Shown here: piece by piece, positions 48,088-57,435 of the stretch
Layout of the letters: each line of letters begins with the position of its first letter
How positions within the stretch are numbered: the stretch's first letter is position 1
Assembly: GCA_036502005.1 (NCBI GenBank)
Contig: DASXZH010000058.1
Location: 49,555-113,554 of the forward strand
Length of the DNA stretch: 64,000 nt
Direction of reading: 5' to 3'
DNA from: DASXZH01 sp036502005
GTDB taxonomy: Bacteria > Armatimonadota > Fimbriimonadia > Fimbriimonadales > Fimbriimonadaceae
Program-made: the position numbers and the translations under genes
The notes under the pieces: model-generated
What the model saw: only the letters and a program-made list of their open reading frames with translations
Databases searched by the model: none
Told to the model about the DNA's origin: nothing

Positions 48088-50943
48088 CTAGTTGACGGCA
48101 GAGGTCAAGGTAAGGACTGCTTGAACGCTCGCCGAACCTGTTTTAGCCGTAAGGGTAACGCCTTGCGTCGCCGAAACTGCAGTAGTATTCAGCGTCAGGC
48201 TCGCCGTTCTCGTTCCGGCAGGAACTAGCAACGTCGCCGGAACTTTAACGTTCGGGCTGCTGCTTGTGAGGCTGACCGTGATCCCTTTGGGCCCGGCGAC
48301 GCCATAGAGTGTCACCGTTAAGGTCGTCGTTTTGCCCCCGACAATGGAAGAAGGTGAAACCGTGAGCTGTTCGGCATAGGCGGGGGTTATGGCTAGAGTT
48401 GTCTGCATGGAAGTAGCTTCCGTCGTTGCCGTTAACGTGATAGTCTCGGCAGCCGAAACGGGCTTCGTCGCATAGGTGTAAATAGTGCCCGGTTTTCCTG
48501 CCGGAACGGTAACGGTTGTCGAGGTGATCGCATCCGTACTTGAGGAAGCTAAATGGACTGTCTCGCCACTTGACCCTGCGGAGCCATTTAAGTAAATGTA
48601 AAGCGCCGACGATGCACCCCCAGTTACGGAGGCGGGAACGGACACGATTCTTGAAACCGCAACAGGAACTAGCGTGAGGGTAGTTTGGACGGAGGCCGTG
48701 GTAGTCGAGGCCGTAATCGTGACATTCTCGTTCGCGGTGACAAAGTTAGTTGAGAGAACTAGAGTGGCCGTCCGTTTCCCAGCAGGAACGGCTAATGTGG
48801 CCGGGACTTTAACATCCGCGCTGCTTGAAGAGAGTTTGACGACGATCCCGCTAGGCCCAGCTACACCATAAAGGGTGACCGTGAGGGTCGTGTTACCACC
48901 TCCTGCAACGGCAGGTGGCGAGACGCTGACAATCTCCGCGTAAGCGGGAGTAAGCGTAAGCGCGGCTTGCTTCGAAATAGTAGCAGCCGTGGCCGTGATC
49001 GTAATGACCTCGGTAGCCGAGACGGGCTTGGACCCTACCGTCACTGCAATGCCGGTTTTCCCAGCAGGTACGGTAACGGTCTTAGGAATGATTGCGTCGG
49101 TGCTCGAAGCCGTTAGGCTCACCACGTCTCCACTTGCGCCAGCGGCGCTGTTGATATAAACGTCCAACGCGGTGCTGGCTCCGCCAGTGATGCTCGCAGG
49201 AGCAAAGCCTAACTTCGTGACACTCGGAGGGTTAACAACCAGCACACCGGATACAACAAGATTTCCGATGGCTGCGGTAACGATTGCATTAACGGGGGTG
49301 GACACGGCGGCTGTAGTGACATTGAATATCGCCGACGAGCCGCCAGATCCTATTGATACAGAAAGAGGCACTGTTGCATCCGTGCTGCTGGAGGAGAGAG
49401 AAATGGTGGTGGAAGCGGTGGCGGGCGAAGTTAGGGTGACCATTCCTTGGACTGGTGAGCCGCCTGTCACCGTTGGGCTTGCAAAGGCAACGGTCGGGAG
49501 AGAAAGCTCCCAAATAATACCGCCGGCGATGGTATAGCTATTTGCTCCAGCACTATTGGCTCCGCCTTCTAGAGTCGTGCCGTAGATTTTCCCATTTCCA
49601 TGTAAAGTCACCCCGGGATAAGGGCCGAAGCCGTCACGACCGCTGTTGCCATTTGCATTGATTATGGTGCCGGCAAAATCGTGTAGGTCAAGGTAATTGC
49701 CGGCGGCGGTAATCTCCCAAACCACGCCATCCGTGTTGTCCATAGGGCTCTCATGAGCTCCGCCCTGGCTGGTCGTGCCATATAAGTTACCGGCACTATC
49801 AAAAACAAGCGTGGGATACGTGGGATACCATCCATCTGGGCCAGTTTTTCCGTTCGCAGTGATGGTTGATCCGCCAAAATCGTGTATATCCTTATATTGG
49901 CCCTTTGTCGTGATTTCCCAAACCATGCCACCCGGTGATCCGCCCAATGGGCTGGTGGTTGGCCCCCCGAAGGCCGCGGCGCCGAATAGGTCGTTTTCAT
50001 TGTCAAGTGTCACATTCCCGCCGGCCCCATAACCGTCGAGTCCGCTCGTCCCATTGGCGTTAGTTACGGTTCCAGCAAAGTCGTGAAGGTCGACATATTT
50101 GCCTTCAGCGGTAAGTTCCCAAACTATGCCTCCGGTTAGGTTCCCGTGCGGGGGTTTATATGGGCCTCCTACCGGTGTGGTTCCGTACAGGTTCCCGGCG
50201 CTATCAATGGTGACTCCGGCGTATGGTCCTCTGCCGTCCGGGCCGCTGACATCGTCGGCGTTGGTTATGGTGCCACCAAAATCGTGCAAGTCCAAATAAT
50301 TGCCGGTGGCCGTGATCTCCCAGATGATGCCGCCGTTGCTGTGTGCCCCACCTCCCTGCGTTGTTCCAAATAAATTCTTGTGGCTGTCGACGGTCACGGT
50401 GGCCCAGGGGTTGCTGCCGTCCGGGCCGCTTACTCCGCTGGTGTTAATCACGCTTCCGCCAAAATCGTGAAGGTCCAGGTATTTCCCTAGCGCGGAGATT
50501 TGCCAAACCATACCGGCCGAGGTTGCTCCACCTTGGCCGGCAGTGCCGTACAAATTTCCACTGGCATCAAGTGACACCCCGGCTAACGGCCCGAATCCAT
50601 CGGGGCCGCTTTTGCCATCAGCATTGAGCACCGTCCCGCCAAAGTCGTGCAAATCCACGTATTTGCCTTGAGCTGTGATTTCCCAAACCATGCCCCCGCC
50701 GTTGCCGTCGTCGTAGGCTCCGCCGCTCCCCGCAGTGCCGTACATGTTGCCGGCGGAGTCAAAGGTGACACCCCCTGACACATAGTAGCCATCTGGCCCG
50801 CTTTTCCCATCCGCATTTATTGTCGTGCCTTGAAAATCGTGAAGGTCTGTGTAGGTTTGGGCGTGAACAGTGCCACAAGCGATAACACATGTAAGGAGCC
50901 CGATAAGAAGCGATTTTGCGCGAAACGAGGGAGTTTCTAACAT
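48088..50943 (-). CDS. GloVer-type repeat surface protein with Ig-like tail
   Basis: 951 residues. Signal peptide (FRAKSLLIGLLTCVIACGTV), then seven ~62-residue repeats, each starting Y-x-DLHDF-x-G-T and ending D-SAGNLYGT-x-x-GG, a variant of the GloVer repeat, probably a beta-propeller. From about residue 480 come five or six Ig-like modules with SPSSIVGGKTTTLTVTLYGV, VPAGTRTASLTLNT and related strings. No C-terminal sorting signal was noted. Likely a secreted or surface-bound adhesion or matrix protein. The DNA repeats are closely related, so this gene may recombine. Confidence 0.85.
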   Translation of the reverse strand: MLETPSFRAKSLLIGLLTCVIACGTVHAQTYTDLHDFQGTTINADGKSGPDGYYVSGGVTFDSAGNMYGTAGSGGAYDDGNGGGMVWEITAQGKYVDLHDFGGTVLNADGKSGPDGFGPLAGVSLDASGNLYGTAGQGGATSAGMVWQISALGKYLDLHDFGGSVINTSGVSGPDGSNPWATVTVDSHKNLFGTTQGGGAHSNGGIIWEITATGNYLDLHDFGGTITNADDVSGPDGRGPYAGVTIDSAGNLYGTTPVGGPYKPPHGNLTGGIVWELTAEGKYVDLHDFAGTVTNANGTSGLDGYGAGGNVTLDNENDLFGAAAFGGPTTSPLGGSPGGMVWEITTKGQYKDIHDFGGSTITANGKTGPDGWYPTYPTLVFDSAGNLYGTTSQGGAHESPMDNTDGVVWEITAAGNYLDLHDFAGTIINANGNSGRDGFGPYPGVTLHGNGKIYGTTLEGGANSAGANSYTIAGGIIWELSLPTVAFASPTVTGGSPVQGMVTLTSPATASTTISLSSSSTDATVPLSVSIGSGGSSAIFNVTTAAVSTPVNAIVTAAIGNLVVSGVLVVNPPSVTKLGFAPASITGGASTALDVYINSAAGASGDVVSLTASSTDAIIPKTVTVPAGKTGIAVTVGSKPVSATEVITITATAATISKQAALTLTPAYAEIVSVSPPAVAGGGNTTLTVTLYGVAGPSGIVVKLSSSSADVKVPATLAVPAGKRTATLVLSTNFVTANENVTITASTTTASVQTTLTLVPVAVSRIVSVPASVTGGASSALYIYLNGSAGSSGETVHLASSSTDAITSTTVTVPAGKPGTIYTYATKPVSAAETITLTATTEATSMQTTLAITPAYAEQLTVSPSSIVGGKTTTLTVTLYGVAGPKGITVSLTSSSPNVKVPATLLVPAGTRTASLTLNTTAVSATQGVTLTAKTGSASVQAVLTLTSAVN

Positions 50944-51037
50944 GGGATTATTCGAGCTAAGGGAAGGTTCGCTCGCTACTCTCCTATAGTACGCGATACA
51001 AGGGCGTTATGCAAGGTGAGCTTGGATTGTTCGCAAA

Positions 51038-51469
51038 ATGCCAACATTCATTTCGAAGATGAAATCCGCTACTGAATACCTGACCTTCAACACCCAAAAA
51101 CGCGAAGAGTTTGTCTGCATCACCCCTCAAGTCGCGGCGCTCGTGGAAAAATCCGGCATCCAAGAAGGCTTTTGCCTGGTAAGCGCGATGCACATAACCG
51201 CCGCTGTTTATGTGAACGACTTGGAGTTTGGACTGATCGAAGACATCAAGGAATGGCTTCGTGACCTCGCGCCAACAAAAGATTATCGCCACCACCGAAC
51301 CGGCGAAGACAACGGCGAGGCTCATCTGAAAAACTTGATCATGCATCATCAAGTGATTCTGCCAATCACAAACGGGCAACTCGATCTTGGCCCTTGGCAG
51401 CAGGTCTTTTACGCCGAGTTTGACGGCATGCGAAGAAAGCGCGTGATCGTCAAAGCGATTGGCGAGTAA
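51038..51469 (+). CDS. YjbQ/UPF0047 family protein
   Basis: 143 residues (the ATG at 51059, MKSATEYL, is also possible). Family blocks: EFVCITPQVAALVEKSGIQE, SAMHITAAVYVND, EAHLKNLIMHHQVILPITNG and LGPWQQVFYAEFDG. The group has a small barrel with conserved His and Glu and weak thiamine-phosphate synthase activity in vitro; its cell role is unclear. It begins the plus-strand run that continues with the aldehyde dehydrogenase, 42 bp later. Confidence 0.9.
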   Translation: MPTFISKMKSATEYLTFNTQKREEFVCITPQVAALVEKSGIQEGFCLVSAMHITAAVYVNDLEFGLIEDIKEWLRDLAPTKDYRHHRTGEDNGEAHLKNLIMHHQVILPITNGQLDLGPWQQVFYAEFDGMRRKRVIVKAIGE

Positions 51470-51511
51470 GGCCGTCGGGCGAGAGGTAAAATTCGTAGAC
51501 AAAAGGAACAT

Positions 51512-53005
51512 ATGACACCAACGAAGGCGAAAAATCTTATCAACGGAAAGTGGTCGGAAACCGGCCAAGAGTTTGAAAGCACCAATCCGGCGAACGTTAA
51601 AGAAACGGTCGGCACCGCTCCCCTCAGCACCAGCAAAGAGGCTGATGCCGCAGTTGCCGCTGCCAAACACGCGTACGAATCCTGGAGGGATTTGAGCTGG
51701 GTTCAGCGGGCAGAATACATCGATCGATTTGCACAGCTTGTCAAGCGCGATACCGAGGAGCTCACACGCCTGGTTACCCGCGAATGCGGCAAACCGCTAA
51801 ACGAGGGCAAAGCCGACGTGGTGGAGGCACTCCACATGGCTCAGTACGTCGCCGGTTTGGGACGAATGCCCAACGGCTTGACCGTTAGCAGCGAGATCCC
51901 TGCCAAGGACGCCTATATTCTTAAGCGGCCGAAGGGTGTCGTCGTCTGCATTACGCCGTGGAACTTCCCTGTCGCGATTCCGCTGTGGGTGGTTCTGCCA
52001 AGCGTGCTCGCCGGCAACACGGTAGTTTTTAAACCTAGCGAAGAGACTCCCATCTGCGGCCATAAACTTGCTGAACTCTTTCATGAGGCAGGCTTCCCTG
52101 ATGGCGTTATCAACGTGATCCACGGGACGGGTTTGGATGCCGGCGATCCGCTTGTAAAACACAAAGACGTTGCCGCCATTCTCTTCACAGGCTCGCGCTC
52201 GGTTGGAAAATATATCCAGCAGGTCGCCGCTGGCGAAATGTTCAAGTTTGCCGCCACAGAGATGGGCGGAAAGAACGCCTGCATCATCCTTGAAGATGCC
52301 GATCTGGATATCGCCGTTCCCGCTGCCGTGTTAAGCGCCTTTAAGACAACCGGCCAGCGCTGCGTGTCTTCCGGAAGACTGATCGTCGATAAGAAGATCG
52401 AGAAGGAGTTCACGGCTCGATTTGTAGAGACGGTGAAGCGAATCAAGATCGGCGACGGGCTCAAGGAAAGCACCTTCATGGGGCCGCTGATCAATCAAGA
52501 AGGCGTTGAAAAATGGAAGCTGCACCGTGCGAAAGCCATTGAAGAAGGCGCGGAAGTCTTGATCGATGGTAAAGAGCTCACCGACGGTGAATATGCTTGC
52601 GGCAACTTCGTTTCGCCGTTCGTTTACCGGATGGCCTACCGTCCCGGCACATTTTCCCTTCGCGAAGAGGCCTTCAGCCCTCACGTAGCGATCATCCCGG
52701 TCGATGGCATGACCGAAGCGGTTAAAGTCTACAACGACACCGACTACGGCCTTTCCATGGCAGTCATCACAGAGGACTATCGAAAGTGGCGGTGGGTGCG
52801 GGACCACGCCGAGTTCGGCCTGGGTTACGTAAACCTGCCAAGTATCGGCGCGGAGGTCCATCTTCCCTTCGGCGGCGTAAAGGCTTCCGGCAACGGACAT
52901 CCTGGTGCGGAAGGCATTATCGATTCCATAACCCACCGAATCGCCTTCACCGTAAACCATGCGGAAGAAATCGTCATGGCTCAGGGACTTAGCACGAAGA
53001 TTTAA
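51512..53005 (+). CDS. NAD(P)-dependent aldehyde dehydrogenase
   Basis: 497 residues, full length. Substrate and cofactor blocks: CITPWNFPVAIPLWVVLPSV, VFKPSEETPICGH, FTGSRSVGKYIQQ, catalytic Glu in ATEMGGKNACIILEDADLD and catalytic Cys in TTGQRCVSSGRL, then FREEAFSPHVAI-like SLREEAFSPHVAIIPVDGM. It resembles semialdehyde dehydrogenases of amino-acid breakdown (P5C or aminoadipate type), but the substrate cannot be fixed from sequence. The next gene starts 2 bases after its stop. Confidence 0.93.
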   Translation: MTPTKAKNLINGKWSETGQEFESTNPANVKETVGTAPLSTSKEADAAVAAAKHAYESWRDLSWVQRAEYIDRFAQLVKRDTEELTRLVTRECGKPLNEGKADVVEALHMAQYVAGLGRMPNGLTVSSEIPAKDAYILKRPKGVVVCITPWNFPVAIPLWVVLPSVLAGNTVVFKPSEETPICGHKLAELFHEAGFPDGVINVIHGTGLDAGDPLVKHKDVAAILFTGSRSVGKYIQQVAAGEMFKFAATEMGGKNACIILEDADLDIAVPAAVLSAFKTTGQRCVSSGRLIVDKKIEKEFTARFVETVKRIKIGDGLKESTFMGPLINQEGVEKWKLHRAKAIEEGAEVLIDGKELTDGEYACGNFVSPFVYRMAYRPGTFSLREEAFSPHVAIIPVDGMTEAVKVYNDTDYGLSMAVITEDYRKWRWVRDHAEFGLGYVNLPSIGAEVHLPFGGVKASGNGHPGAEGIIDSITHRIAFTVNHAEEIVMAQGLSTKI

Positions 53006-53006
53006 T

Positions 53007-53423
53007 ATGACAGCACAAGAACTATTAGCGTTTGAGATTGAGAATATCGGTGGCCAGCTACGCGGAGCGTTCGCTGGCTTGCCCGATTCGTTGCAGGATG
53101 ATAAAGTCTGCGAAGGCGGGATGTCGCCCCGCGAGATGCTCGAGCACTTGTCCGAAGCTTACGAAGCCACCATTGCCTCTTCCAAAGGCGAGGAATATGA
53201 GTGGGGCACTTTTACCGTTGACGATAAGTCTTGGGACAATCTTATTTCAGTCTTTTGGGATCGGAGGGAGAAGGCAACCGAGGCAGTCTTGGTCGACGAC
53301 GAGACCAAGCTGAAGGCAGGTTTTGACTACATCGTGGCGCACGATGCCTACCACGTGGGTCAGCTTGCGGCACTGAGAGTTGGTAAAGAACCCGGCTGGG
53401 ATTTTTACAGCATTTATAGCTAA
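53007..53423 (+). CDS. DinB-like four-helix protein
   Basis: 138 residues from the ATG at 53007, directly after the aldehyde dehydrogenase. The DinB/YfiT fold: helix with MLEHLSEAYEATIASS (first His) and the ending YIVAHDAYHVGQLAALR with the H-x-x-x-H metal pair. Many family members are thiol transferases using bacillithiol or mycothiol. It may be coupled to the dehydrogenase. Confidence 0.85.
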   Translation: MTAQELLAFEIENIGGQLRGAFAGLPDSLQDDKVCEGGMSPREMLEHLSEAYEATIASSKGEEYEWGTFTVDDKSWDNLISVFWDRREKATEAVLVDDETKLKAGFDYIVAHDAYHVGQLAALRVGKEPGWDFYSIYS

Positions 53424-53834
53424 GCGATGCGTTTGGCGTTTTGTGAGCCAATCGTAAGGGGCAGTTTTCCTTCTTTGGAACGGCAATCGCGAACGGCTTT
53501 GGCCGCAATTCTTTGCCAAGGATTCACTTTTTCTGTGGGTGATGACGACTTATCGTAAGAAACGCCTGGCCTATAACAAGAGCTTGCTTCAAAGCGAGTT
53601 AGCCCCGCGGGTTTTGCACTTTCGGAGTCGGAAGGAAGTGAAGGCGTTTGTGATGCACCTATGTAGCTTATCTTCGGAACCTCTCCCCCCCAAGGGATTT
53701 TTGATTCTCGATTTTTGATTTTCGATTTCGGAGGACACTCACTACCTTGCCATAACGCCAATCGACTATCGACTTTCCAACCCGCTCGTCACTCGTCACT
53801 CGTCACCTCCTCCAAGTACACTCTCACAACCTTG
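53424..53834. other. 411-bp gap with period-7 repeats
   Basis: The first 260 bp (53424-53690) hold an open minus-strand frame of ~80 residues with no family and no ribosome site, which I do not accept. Then period-7 runs: GATT at 53696, 53703, 53710, 53717 and 53724; ATCGACT at 53761 and 53768; CGTCACT at 53787, 53794 and 53801. They end about 20 bases before the GH43 start. Confidence 0.75.
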
Positions 53835-55580
53835 ATGAAAGAGCTTCTCATCTCCCTTCTCCTGATCGGCATATTCGCAACCCAAGCGATCGCCCAGCAA
53901 AAAACATACTGCAATCCAATCAACGTCGATTACGGATTCTGCCCCATTCCAGACTTCGTCCAGAACGGCAAGCACAGGGCCACTGCCGACCCCGCCATCG
54001 TTACGTTCAAGGGTGACTACTACCTCTTCTCCACCAATCAGTGGGGCTATTGGTGGAGCAGCGACATGCTGAACTGGCACTTTGTGTTTCGCCACTTCTT
54101 AAAGCCGGATGCCAAAGCTTACGACGATCTTTGCGCGCCCGCCCCCTTTGTCATCGGAGATGCACTTTACGTTTACGGCTCGACTTATACCAAGGCGTTT
54201 CCTATCTGGAAGAGCACCAACCCAAAGGCCAACGAATGGGAGATGGCGGTCGACAACTTCCAAGTAGGCGCCTGGGATCCGGATTTCTTTCTGGATGACG
54301 ACGGCAGGCTATATCTCTATTTCGGATCCAGCAACACCTTTCCCACCTACGGCCAGGAGATCGACCCCAAAACGTTTCAGCCGCTGGGCGTGCAGAAAGA
54401 CCTTCTAAGCCTGCACGAAGACATTCATGGTTGGGAAAGGTTTGGCGAGCACAACGACGATGTCTTCCTTAAGCCGTTCATCGAAGGCTCTTGGATGACG
54501 AAACACGGCGGCAAATATTATCTTCAATATGGCGCGCCGGGAACTGAATTCAGCGGCTACGGAGATGGCGTCTACGTCGCCGATCACCCACTCGGGCCTT
54601 TCACCTATCAATCCCACAATCCGTTTTCCTATAAGCCGGGCGGCTTCGCCAGAGGCGCGGGCCACGGGGCGACTTACCAAGACAGTTTTGGCAACTGGTG
54701 GCACATCTCCACCATCGGAATATGCGTTAAAAACAACTTTGAAAGAAGGATCGGGATTTGGCCGGCCGGATTCGATAACGATGGCATTCTCTACAGCAAC
54801 ACCGCATACGGCGATTACCCAACCTACCTCCCAGACAAAGCCGCCGAAGACCACGCAGCAGGCCGCTTTACGGGCTGGATGCTGCTGAACTACAAGAAGC
54901 CGGTCACCGTTTCCTCCACCTATGGCTCTTTTACGGCCAACAACGCGGTCGATGAGGACATCAAATCCTATTGGTGCGCGGCCAGCGATAAAGAGGGCGA
55001 ATGGCTGCAATCCGACCTCGGCGCGGTGAGCACTGTTAAGGCCATTCAGATCAACTATGCGGATCAGGATGCCCAGATCATGGGCAAGGTACCTGGGTTG
55101 TACCACGAATACATCATCTATTCAAGCCTGGACGGCCGGCACTGGCACACGGTGGTAGATAAAAGCCACAACAAGACAGATGTGCCTCACGATTATGTGG
55201 AATTAAATCCGCCTTGCGAAGCTCGCTACTTAAAGATCGAAAACGTTCATATGGCCACGGGCAAGTTTGCCCTTAGTGGCTTTCGAGCTTTCGGGTTGGG
55301 CCATGGCGAAAAGCCAGAGCCGGTTCAGAATTTCATCGCCCTACGAGGCGACTCAGAACGCAGAAACGTTTGGCTGAAATGGAAGCTATCCGACCATGCC
55401 GCCGGTTATATGATTTACGCAGGCCAGTCGCCGGACAAGCTATACACCAGCATCATGGTTTACGGGGCTTCTGAATACTATTGGGGAGGCATGGAAAGGG
55501 ATGCGCCCTACTACTTCCGAATCGAGGCCTTCAACGATAATGGAATATCGGAGCGGTCGTCGGTTATCAACGCCAAGTGA
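53835..55580 (+). CDS. GH43 family glycosidase with F5/8C and fibronectin III domains
   Basis: 581 residues from the ATG at 53835, where the signal peptide KELLISLLLIGIFATQAIA begins; upstream codons lie in repeats. Five-blade propeller (about 25-340): base Asp in KHRATADPAIVTFKGDYYL, Asp in WDPDFFLDDDGRLYLYFG, acid Glu in IEGSWMTKHGGKYYL. Then an F5/8-type C sugar-binding domain (about 355-490, with DEDIKSYWCAASDKEGEWLQ) and a short fibronectin III domain to the end. It likely trims arabinan or xylan outside the cell. No transporter is adjacent. Confidence 0.92.
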   Translation: MKELLISLLLIGIFATQAIAQQKTYCNPINVDYGFCPIPDFVQNGKHRATADPAIVTFKGDYYLFSTNQWGYWWSSDMLNWHFVFRHFLKPDAKAYDDLCAPAPFVIGDALYVYGSTYTKAFPIWKSTNPKANEWEMAVDNFQVGAWDPDFFLDDDGRLYLYFGSSNTFPTYGQEIDPKTFQPLGVQKDLLSLHEDIHGWERFGEHNDDVFLKPFIEGSWMTKHGGKYYLQYGAPGTEFSGYGDGVYVADHPLGPFTYQSHNPFSYKPGGFARGAGHGATYQDSFGNWWHISTIGICVKNNFERRIGIWPAGFDNDGILYSNTAYGDYPTYLPDKAAEDHAAGRFTGWMLLNYKKPVTVSSTYGSFTANNAVDEDIKSYWCAASDKEGEWLQSDLGAVSTVKAIQINYADQDAQIMGKVPGLYHEYIIYSSLDGRHWHTVVDKSHNKTDVPHDYVELNPPCEARYLKIENVHMATGKFALSGFRAFGLGHGEKPEPVQNFIALRGDSERRNVWLKWKLSDHAAGYMIYAGQSPDKLYTSIMVYGASEYYWGGMERDAPYYFRIEAFNDNGISERSSVINAK

Positions 55581-55650
55581 ATTGCATCGGAAAATAAATA
55601 TGAGGAGCTAGTTCTAAAACTCGTTAACATCCTCGATCGAGTAGGCAAAT

Positions 55651-56526
55651 TTGAAGCCAGCATTCTTGTTTCTAACAGTTGGAAACGTCACTCAGCCGGC
55701 CCTATGGCAAGACTTTTTCAAGTCACGCCCTAAGGGAACTGAGTTCTCGCTCTATTGTCATGCAAAGTTGCCGGAAAAGATTGCTTGGCCATTTCTTCGC
55801 GACAGAATCATTCGTGACAGGATCCCAACCGCATACGGCCATATTTCCCTGGTTCGAGCAACCATGTTGCTCTTTCGAGAAGCGCTCAAAGACAAATCAA
55901 ACACTCACTTTCTATTCTTGTCCGATAGCTGCGTTCCACTGTACGCCTTCGCCTCGTTACAAGAGTTTTTAAGCCAAACAGACAAATCTTTTATTCGGCA
56001 TGAGGTAGTAAAAAACTTGACTAGCGACCTAAGGTGGTCGCAACTACGGGATACAAACTTTCTGGCAAGAGATCAGTTCTATAAACAGCACCAGTGGATG
56101 ATTCTTCACCGAGACGCGGTGGAAGCCATTCTTTGCGAAGACTTCACTGAGCAATATGAATTAATGTTTGCCCCCGACGAATACTATTTCATCCAAGCAC
56201 TTTTTCGAGCTGGATTCCCCGTGGAGAGCCGGGTAGAAAATCGACAAACGACCTTTGTGGACTGGAAAAATGTGAGCCGAACATTGGTTGAAAAAGCTCC
56301 AGGAGTTGTCGACTACGATACAAGGCCCAGAACCTTTAAATTCCTCACAATGGGTGAAGCAGAGTCCATCCGGAAAATGGGTTGTTTGTTTTTACGGAAA
56401 GTGGATGCCCAGTGTTCACTCAAGAATATTTTCAGCAGCGGCCCACCTTTGCCTTCCATGCCCCTCGAAGAGGCAAGAACTTACGAGCCGTTAAGATACT
56501 TCTTCTATGATCCACGATATCTATAG
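55651..56526 (+). CDS. GT14-like (core-2/I-branching enzyme family) glycosyltransferase
   Basis: 291 residues, TTG start. FLFLSDSCVPLYAFASLQEFL is close in form to the plant and animal GT14 motif, followed by SDLRWSQLRDTNFLARDQFY, KQHQWMILHRDAVEAIL and APDEYYFIQALFRAG. Bacterial members modify surface glycans. The codon usage and the low-GC look (many AAA, TTT, ATT) differ from the neighbours, which suggests transfer. It is converged on by the xer gene one base after its stop. Confidence 0.75.
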   Translation: MKPAFLFLTVGNVTQPALWQDFFKSRPKGTEFSLYCHAKLPEKIAWPFLRDRIIRDRIPTAYGHISLVRATMLLFREALKDKSNTHFLFLSDSCVPLYAFASLQEFLSQTDKSFIRHEVVKNLTSDLRWSQLRDTNFLARDQFYKQHQWMILHRDAVEAILCEDFTEQYELMFAPDEYYFIQALFRAGFPVESRVENRQTTFVDWKNVSRTLVEKAPGVVDYDTRPRTFKFLTMGEAESIRKMGCLFLRKVDAQCSLKNIFSSGPPLPSMPLEEARTYEPLRYFFYDPRYL

Positions 56527-57435
56527 TTATCGTCGCGGATGCGCTGCTTGATACTTCTTTTGAACTTCGGTTAGATCCAGGTTCGTATAAATTTGGGTTG
56601 TGGCTATGGACTCGTGCCCTAACAACTCCTGCACTGCACGGAGGTCCGCCCCTCCCTTAAGCAAGTGGACGGCATAGGTGTGGCGGAGGGTATGCGGGCT
56701 TACATCCACTTCCAGACCCGCCTCTATCCTATATCTGTCTAAAATCTTGTAGGCGGTTTGGCGAAGGAGAGGCCTCCCCGTATCGGATACGAAGAGCAAC
56801 ACGGTTGGCTTTTTAACCAGTTTGGGCCGGGCGTTTGCTAAATAGCGCACAATCCATTCCCTTGTGAGAGATGGCAACGGCACCCACCGGGTTTTTCCTC
56901 TTTTGCCGGTTAGACGGGCAGCGGATTCGGAAAGGTCGATCTCCGCCATGGTGAGGGTCACCGCTTCAGTTACACGAAGCCCGGCCCCGTATATAAGCTC
57001 CATCAAGGCTCTATCTCTTAAACCCGCGGGCTTTGAAACATCCGGCGCTGATAAGAGAGCCTCCAGGTTTTCGTAAGACAATGCTTTCGGCAGAAGCTTT
57101 GGCTTTTTGAAACCGGCTACCGAAGGCAGCGGCGTTTCCGGACCTTCCCTGTTCTTCTTTAAGAACTTGAGGAAAGAGCGCAAGGCGCTCATTCTTCTTT
57201 GCGCGGTTGTGGCAGCGAGGGGCGGGCCAAGTGTAGCCTGATATCTCAAAAGCATCTGAATGCCGAGATCTTTCCAACTTTCGAGCCCCATCTTATCGAA
57301 ATAGGTGGAAGCGTGTTTTAAATCGCCGGCGTAGGCAAGCACCGTGTGCCGGCTCGCCGCCTTTTCGACACGCAAGAAATCGAGATACCACAAAACCGGC
57401 TCTTCTAAGGGAGATCTTTTCGCTTCCAAACCCAT
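56527..57435 (-). CDS. Tyrosine recombinase XerC/XerD
   Basis: 302 residues, full length. SAM-like N-terminal domain (about 10-95), then catalytic Arg154 (YGAGLRVTEA), Lys178 (TGKRGKTRW), His248-x-x-Arg251 (SPHTLRHTYAVHLLKGGADL), His274 (LLGHESIATTQIY) and Tyr283. It resolves chromosome dimers at dif. Its start overlaps the upstream PMT gene by 31 bp, so it is part of a minus-strand operon. No integrase-type att site or phage genes are near, so I favour the housekeeping role. Confidence 0.93.
   Translation of the reverse strand: MGLEAKRSPLEEPVLWYLDFLRVEKAASRHTVLAYAGDLKHASTYFDKMGLESWKDLGIQMLLRYQATLGPPLAATTAQRRMSALRSFLKFLKKNREGPETPLPSVAGFKKPKLLPKALSYENLEALLSAPDVSKPAGLRDRALMELIYGAGLRVTEAVTLTMAEIDLSESAARLTGKRGKTRWVPLPSLTREWIVRYLANARPKLVKKPTVLLFVSDTGRPLLRQTAYKILDRYRIEAGLEVDVSPHTLRHTYAVHLLKGGADLRAVQELLGHESIATTQIYTNLDLTEVQKKYQAAHPRR

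Noticed and set aside
53420..53761. 113-codon minus-strand frame
   Set aside because: Its start lies in period-7 repeats and it has no family or ribosome site.
56527..57435. Xer gene as sign of an integrated element
   Set aside because: It is full length, overlaps an unrelated glycosyltransferase gene in an operon, and no phage, att or conjugation genes are near.
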